Assembly (NCBI GenBank): GCA_016195325.1
Contig: JACPZX010000011.1
Location: 1 to 64,000 of the forward strand
Direction: 5' to 3'
DNA: 64,000 bases
Origin: Acidobacteriota bacterium
GTDB lineage: Bacteria > Acidobacteriota > Polarisedimenticolia > JACPZX01
Part shown: positions 61,301 to 64,000 of the stretch, one piece after another
Layout of the letters: the number at the start of each line of letters is the position of its first letter
Numbering within the stretch: the first letter of the stretch is position 1
The notes under the pieces: model-generated
Database searches by the model: none
The model's input: the letters and a program-made list of their open reading frames with translations, nothing else
What the model was told of the DNA's origin: nothing
Position numbers and translations under genes: made by a program

Positions 61301-63253
61301 CGGGATCACGACACCCCTGGGGGTGCCGCTGGTGCCCGAGGTGTAGATGATCGAGGCGGGATCCTCGGGGTGCGGATTCCCGGGCGGATCCCCTGCTTCT
61401 CCCGGCCAGGACTCCGGAAGCTCGTCGAGCATCAGGACCGGCATCGTGTCGCTGGCGGGCGGCCGCCACAGGCTGCGAAGGGTGAGGACGAGCGCAGGGG
61501 ACGCGTCGGCTCTCAGCGCCGCGAGGCGATGCGGAGGGAGCGCGGGATCCAGCGGAAGGTACGCGGCGCCCGACTCGAGAACGGCCAGCATCCCCGCGAT
61601 CGTGTGGGGGGAGCGTCCGGCGAGAAGTCCGACGACCGCGCCCGGGCCGATCCCCGCCTCCCGCAGCCGCCGGCCGAGCGCGGCGACCCGCGCCGAAAGC
61701 TCCCCGAACGTGACGGTCTCGGCGCCGCACGTGATGGCCGGGGCCGAAGGTCGCCGCCGCGCGGCCCGTGCGATCGCGAGGGTCACGGCCTCGGCGCCTG
61801 CGGGAGCGGACGAGGCGCCGCTCCAGATCTGGAGGATCCGGCGGCGCTCATCCTCCGGGAACTGGCGAATCCCCGATATCCGGACCGACGGATCGGTCGT
61901 GATCGCCTCGAGAATGGCGAGGAAACGCGCCGTCAGCCTCTCGATGCTCTCTCGGCGGAAGAGCGCGCTGTTGAACTCGAACGCGGCATTCAGACCCCCG
62001 CCCGATTCGTGCACGGCGAGAGTCAACTCGAACTGGGCGCCCTCAACGTCGAGGATGAAGGGCTCGATGTCGAGGTCTCCGAGCGTTCGTCGCGTTCCGT
62101 CCTCGCCGAAGACGAAGGCGGCGGATCCCCGCGCCTCCGCCCGATGGGGGCGCTCGAAAGAGAACATCGACTGGAAGACCGGCGATCGCGACGGATCGCG
62201 ACGGGGACGGAAGCGCTCCACCATGGTTGGGAAGGGGAAGTCCTGGTGCTCGAGCGCGCCGATCACCGTTCCGTGCGCGCGGCGCAGGTGCTCGCGAAAC
62301 GTCGGGTCGCCGGAGAAATCGGCTCGCATTGGAAGCGGGTTGACGAAGTAGCCGACGAGGCTCTCGAACTCCGCCCGCGTTCTGGCCGCGGCGGGGGTTC
62401 CGACGATGATGTCGGACTGCCCGGTCTCGCGGTGGAGGAGGGCCTGGAAGGCCGCGAGGAGGATCGTGAAGAGGGTCGCGCGCTCGGACCTCGCGACCTG
62501 ATGCAATCTCCCCGCGAGCTCCGGCTCCACGCGGAACCGGTGCGTCTCCCCTGCGGACGATCGGGCCGCCCCGCGCGGACGATCGGTCGCCAGCTCGAGA
62601 TCGGGCAGATCCCCCGCGAGTGCCGCTCGCCAGTGACGCTCGTGGCCCGTGCCTTCGGCGCCCGCGAGCATCTCCTCCTGCCACCGGACGAAATCGAGGT
62701 ACTGAAGCGGGAGGGGCTGAAGCTCCGCGGGCAGGCCGGCGCGCTCCGCCGGGTAGATCCTGCCGAGCTCGTCCATGATGACGAGCGTGGACCACATGTC
62801 CGTGACGATGTGGTGCGCGCTGATCAGCAGCACGTGCTGGTGCGCGGCTCGAGTGAAGAGCCTCACACGGAAGACCGGTCCCGTGGCGAGGTCGAAGGGG
62901 CGATGCGCCGCCTCGCGGGCGGCGCGCATGACGGCCTCTTCGTTCGAGCCCCGGGCGTCGATCTCGTCGAACCGGACCGGCGCGCCGATTGCCGCGATCT
63001 GGTATGGCTCGCCGTCGAACGTGCGGAAGGTGCTGCGGAGGGGAGCGTGTCGGTCGACGATCCGTTGAAACGCCCGCCGCAGCGCGCCGGCGTCGATCTC
63101 GGAGTGGACCTTCAGCGAGAGGTGAACATTGTAGGCGGGGCTCGCGGGATCGATCTCGTGGAGGAGCCACTGGGCGCGCTGGCCGGCCGAAAGTGGGGTG
63201 GCGCCGGCCGCGGCCACGGAGGGATGAGTATCGGTCTTCCTGGCTCGACTCAC
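55304..63253 (-). CDS. Non-ribosomal peptide synthetase, modules 1-2 with epimerase
   Basis: The 2649-residue enzyme has the order C-A-T-E-C-A-T. Landmarks: C1 SAHHIVTDMWS (about 149; the Gly of HHxxxDG is Met), A1 YTSGTSGTPRG (640), T1 LGGDSILA (1044), E domain HHLAVDGVSWRIL (1233) with EICFNYLGQFD later, C2 HHHIILDGWS (1674), A2 YTSGSTGEPKG (2182), T2 SGGHSLLA (2568). Pocket codes by eye are D-V-E-N-V-T-A-I-T (A1; acidic Glu at the third position, perhaps a basic substrate) and D-P-A-I-V-G-A-V-V (A2), both uncertain. A leading C domain suggests acylation of residue 1. GTG 63253 is preferred; in-frame starts at 63385 and 63409 add a low-complexity leader. Confidence 0.9.
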   Translation of the reverse strand: MSRARKTDTHPSVAAAGATPLSAGQRAQWLLHEIDPASPAYNVHLSLKVHSEIDAGALRRAFQRIVDRHAPLRSTFRTFDGEPYQIAAIGAPVRFDEIDARGSNEEAVMRAAREAAHRPFDLATGPVFRVRLFTRAAHQHVLLISAHHIVTDMWSTLVIMDELGRIYPAERAGLPAELQPLPLQYLDFVRWQEEMLAGAEGTGHERHWRAALAGDLPDLELATDRPRGAARSSAGETHRFRVEPELAGRLHQVARSERATLFTILLAAFQALLHRETGQSDIIVGTPAAARTRAEFESLVGYFVNPLPMRADFSGDPTFREHLRRAHGTVIGALEHQDFPFPTMVERFRPRRDPSRSPVFQSMFSFERPHRAEARGSAAFVFGEDGTRRTLGDLDIEPFILDVEGAQFELTLAVHESGGGLNAAFEFNSALFRRESIERLTARFLAILEAITTDPSVRISGIRQFPEDERRRILQIWSGASSAPAGAEAVTLAIARAARRRPSAPAITCGAETVTFGELSARVAALGRRLREAGIGPGAVVGLLAGRSPHTIAGMLAVLESGAAYLPLDPALPPHRLAALRADASPALVLTLRSLWRPPASDTMPVLMLDELPESWPGEAGDPPGNPHPEDPASIIYTSGTSGTPRGVVIPHRALSNHAAAIAEAYGLGPADRVLQFASPAFDVAAEEIFPTLASGATIVLRPEGDVPGFEEFDLFLARERVTVLNVPASYWHAWVRDADRSGRALAPDLRLVVTGSERVPPSGIAPWRRIARGRARLVNAYGPTETTITATLHAADESPSRPGAGFELEDASVPIGRPLPGVRVHALDSRGQTVGIGTPGEAVIGGVGVALGYLGRPDLTAERFVPDPHATEPGQRCYRSGDRVRWRPNGDLDFLGRIDDQIKVRGFRIEPAEIEQALRAHPDVAEAAVVARADEAGRSRLSAHLEPRRPGGVRPPAGELSGFLASRLPEYMVPADYAWTEALPRTAGGKIDRRALALRAPAGRADAEPEGPRTAAERALAAIWADLLGVREVGVHENFFSLGGDSILALQVVARARERGLRISSRQFFHHPTVATLAADAGEALPAPQVDQAEPDGEIPLTPIQRWFFELGSPEPHHDNQAVLLRLTAPPDVAALTGALDALAHRHDALRLRFERGAGGWRQRVEPAPGTIPLEVHDASVLPAGGCARAMEEISARVHASLDLASGPIARAALVDPGAAGEARLLLVVHHLAVDGVSWRILLEDLSIAYKQLREGGRVDLPPRTMSFARRARRLEEHARAGGVREERAYWSPPLAGMSAPLFPPDAGQEASSRTWTVRLPAEETRALLQAGRGGRSAGIQECMLAALARALARWNGPGLRLVDLEGHGRFSFRDDEDLSRTVGWFTALFPVLLDIGDPASPPEEALGRAREALRAIPRDGIGYGMLRYLGGDAGVASLLEAAPRAEICFNYLGQFDGALAAGGPFAFDDEPLGAFRSPRAMRSHALEINALVSDGSLSVAWTYSDSPAARAKVEELAATFLDALRELTGPLDERAAAYPLSPMQQGMLFHTLRDGSRGAYVEQMSWTFEGPLDEAALEEAWDRLAARHPALRTAVLWEGRETPLQVTAPAVTLPWERIDWRHLDAREQARRTERHLLAEREKGFDLARAPLMRFGLLRLGDERRHFVWTHHHIILDGWSVPILLEELAAIYAALREGRLPALPAARPYRDYIDWLASCDPAESESHWRRELAGLRAPTRPFVEGPRPSDGCETIDTERLDASWTRLRRALSQAATSALARFARAHGLTMGTLVSAAWGLLLSRYAGDDDVVFGTVLSGRPPELAGAESMVGLFINTLPLRLRVSPGTPLLAWLEEVQRRQFELLRRQHVPLSDVQRWSDVPRGQPLFESIVVFENYPAGPDFGSRLAGLEVRDLVAWDKTTYPITLAAAPGESLALQVVYAAERFAAPAMARMMDHLTTLLQDLPGDGERPLRALSMLPDAERERVLVEWNRPESEGPDRPPSYRYPRRSVHALFAERAARRSGAVAVRSGGRSLTYGELDRAAGRLADRLVSLGAGNESPIGICVERSPEMLIGMLAALKAGGSYLPLDPAYPPARISYMLRDSGARHVLATRSTAPLISGDDARTLLLDERSADGPAGVAGGPPAESSPPAHDPALDSAVSVPTRADRLACVMYTSGSTGEPKGVEVSHRGLVRMARDTNWARLDENDVVLQLVSPAFDPSAAEIWGCLLNGGTLVLHPSAKPSLEEIGDVLREHRVTMAILITGLFPPMVDERPDDLQGLRQLVVGGDVMPAVAARRVLEAVPGLRLVNAYGPTEGTVVATAHAMNDPREIGPTVPIGRPVANTRVYLLDGSGRPAPVGIAGEIFIGGDGVARGYRGRPDATADRFVPDPYGSPGSRLYRTGDLARWRGDGRIEFLGRADAQVKVRGFRIEPGEVEAVLGAHPDVRECAVVARRDARQELRLVAYVAATGGDPDSIGRWREHLRERLPEFMMPAAFVILERLPLSPNGKVDRAALPDPTATRPAGAAPPVAPQTPIEEDVAGIWADLLPAAPAGIDDDFFESGGHSLLATRVISRLRARLGPVVELRDLYDAPTIRGLAGRIESALLGSAAAAGVPDPVPPAPGEPAPVPRAPRPENGVERGSA

Positions 63254-63337
63254 GGCGCGTCGTTCCCCGGCGACCGAGCACCGGCTCGACACATGTCGGG
63301 CTGAGGCATGAGGGGCCTGGCCTCGAGCCCCGCGCCG

Positions 63338-63362
63338 ATGCTGGGATGAGAGGGCGAGTATA
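63338..63362 (-). promoter_or_regulatory. Possible NRPS promoter element with ATCCCAGCAT
   Basis: On the minus strand TATACT (63362-63357) could be a -10, though no clear -35 is seen. Ten bases downstream is ATCCCAGCAT (63347-63338), the same ten bases that begin the palindrome blocks at 32232 and 35667, here without the second half-site. It is 85 bases before the GTG at 63253. The rest of the 63254-63531 gap shows only an AT run at 63430-63438. Confidence 0.3.
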
Positions 63363-63531
63363 ACAGAAGGGCGCTCGGGACCCATCACGACGGGGACTCC
63401 TCTCCGCACCGGGAGGCCCGCTCGCGGGGTATATATATGTAGGGCCCACTCCCGGGGCGGGGCGCACTTGCCCCCGGCTGCGACGACATGTCCCCGTGTT
63501 ATCGTAACGCGCCGCGCGAGGAGGACTTGGA

Positions 63532-64000
63532 TTGAAGTTCGGTCTCAGGGTGCCGTCCTGGAGAAAGCGCGTCGCCGCGCGCACGTCTTGGCGGCGCGTC
63601 GTCCGCCACTCGCTCGGCCTGAAAGCCCCGCGCGGCTGGGGCTGGCTCACGAACCCGAGGCGCGCGGCGTACAACCGGATCTACAACCGCACGACGGTGG
63701 GACTGGGGAGGGGGTGCGCCCTCGCCGCGGCCGTCATCGCTCTCGCGCTGTTGATGGCCGCGACCGGGATCGCCGTCGTCGTCATCGGCGCGCTCTCGTC
63801 GGGGTCGGCCCATGCCGCGGTCGCTCGGCAAGGGCGCGAGTTCCAGGTGAACACGTTCACGACGTCCGGCCAGGACTGGCCGGCGGTCGCCACCGATGCT
63901 TTCGGGAACTTCGTCGTGGTCTGGCACAGCCTCGAGCCGGACGGATTTGGCGTCGGCGTCTTCGGCCAGAGGTTCGCGGCGACAGGCGCGCGCGTCGGCT
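63532..64000 (+). CDS. Start of a secreted repeat protein (runs off the window)
   Basis: A TTG start at 63532 follows GAGGAGG by about nine bases, and the frame is open to the window end (156 codons seen). The N-terminal region is basic (RKRVAARTSWRRVVRHS), with NPRRAAYNRIYNRTTVGLG, followed by a membrane or signal helix (about 72-92, VIALALLMAATGIAVVVIGA). The exported part begins GREFQVNTFTTSGQDWPAVA and AFGNFVVVWHSLEPDG, the motif of calcium-dependent or hemolysin-like beta repeats that recur in surface proteins. It is divergent from the NRPS. The rest of the protein is outside the window. Confidence 0.7.
   Translation, partial: MKFGLRVPSWRKRVAARTSWRRVVRHSLGLKAPRGWGWLTNPRRAAYNRIYNRTTVGLGRGCALAAAVIALALLMAATGIAVVVIGALSSGSAHAAVARQGREFQVNTFTTSGQDWPAVATDAFGNFVVVWHSLEPDGFGVGVFGQRFAATGARVG

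Noticed and set aside
57644-63304. Very long plus-strand ORF (1886 codons) opposite the first NRPS gene
   Set aside because: It is antisense to a fully recognisable NRPS, is extremely Arg/Gly/Ala rich and has no domain; such shadows are common in GC-rich DNA.
63430-63438. TATATATAT run as a promoter -10 for either neighbour
   Set aside because: No -35 element at proper spacing on either strand; composition alone is not enough.

Overview
The window is a GC-rich bacterial chromosome segment. It carries a TonB-dependent receptor with an N-terminal carboxypeptidase-regulatory-like domain, a membrane serine/threonine kinase with a PD40/TolB-like propeller, MacB-type permeases, and many secreted proteins with kelch, MopE-type (CDGxDNDCDGxxDE) and thrombospondin-3 repeats. 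This mix is typical of Acidobacteriota, with Myxococcota as the alternative. The assignment is inferred from gene content only. No rRNA or tRNA gene was recognised.

Layout. 1-1.8 kb: end of an IS4-like element that has cut a DUF4365 nuclease gene, the last member of a translationally coupled NYN / small ORF / DUF4365 set. 2-9.5 kb: a 12-repeat kelch surface protein, a secreted LWPPNHK-type protein, an amidohydrolase-like protein without its metal ligands, and a DUF4143 ATPase with a palindromic operator. 9.5-14 kb: a DUF2938 remnant, a small probably leaderless gene, and a HlyD/MacB-like efflux operon whose second permease gene has an in-frame TAG. 14-25 kb: a frameshifted Cys-rich peptide gene, a protein with a duplicated SRWLY domain, a second kelch protein, the kinase, a His/Gly/Pro-rich secreted protein, a LolA-like protein and a Cys-rich peptide. 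24-26 kb: an APC permease overlapping an AhpD-like gene with an in-frame TGA at the second Cys of its CxxC motif, followed by a bacterial SECIS-like hairpin; this is almost certainly a selenoprotein. 26-43 kb: the TonB receptor, a Cys-rich peptide, a broken mgtE, four large secreted proteins (one a metalloprotease), several gene remnants and a VapBC module. 43-63.3 kb: an FkbM methyltransferase and an Asp/Asn beta-hydroxylase converge on a two-gene, five-module NRPS read on the minus strand. The right edge holds the start of another secreted protein.

How the genes relate. The NRPS reads C-A-T-E-C-A-T followed by C-A-T-C-A-T-C-A-T-TE and should release a pentapeptide-scale product with an epimerised first residue and two consecutive Thr, because modules 3 and 4 both carry the Thr code DFWNIGMVH. 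The condensation domain between the Thr modules lacks the catalytic histidines. The hydroxylase and methyltransferase are possible tailoring enzymes. The secreted proteins share C-terminal modules and Ca-type motifs, which suggests a common route to the cell surface. At least eight genes in 64 kb are truncated, frameshifted, rearranged or interrupted by a stop, so decay or assembly error has to be separated from real recoding; only the AhpD case has positive evidence for recoding.
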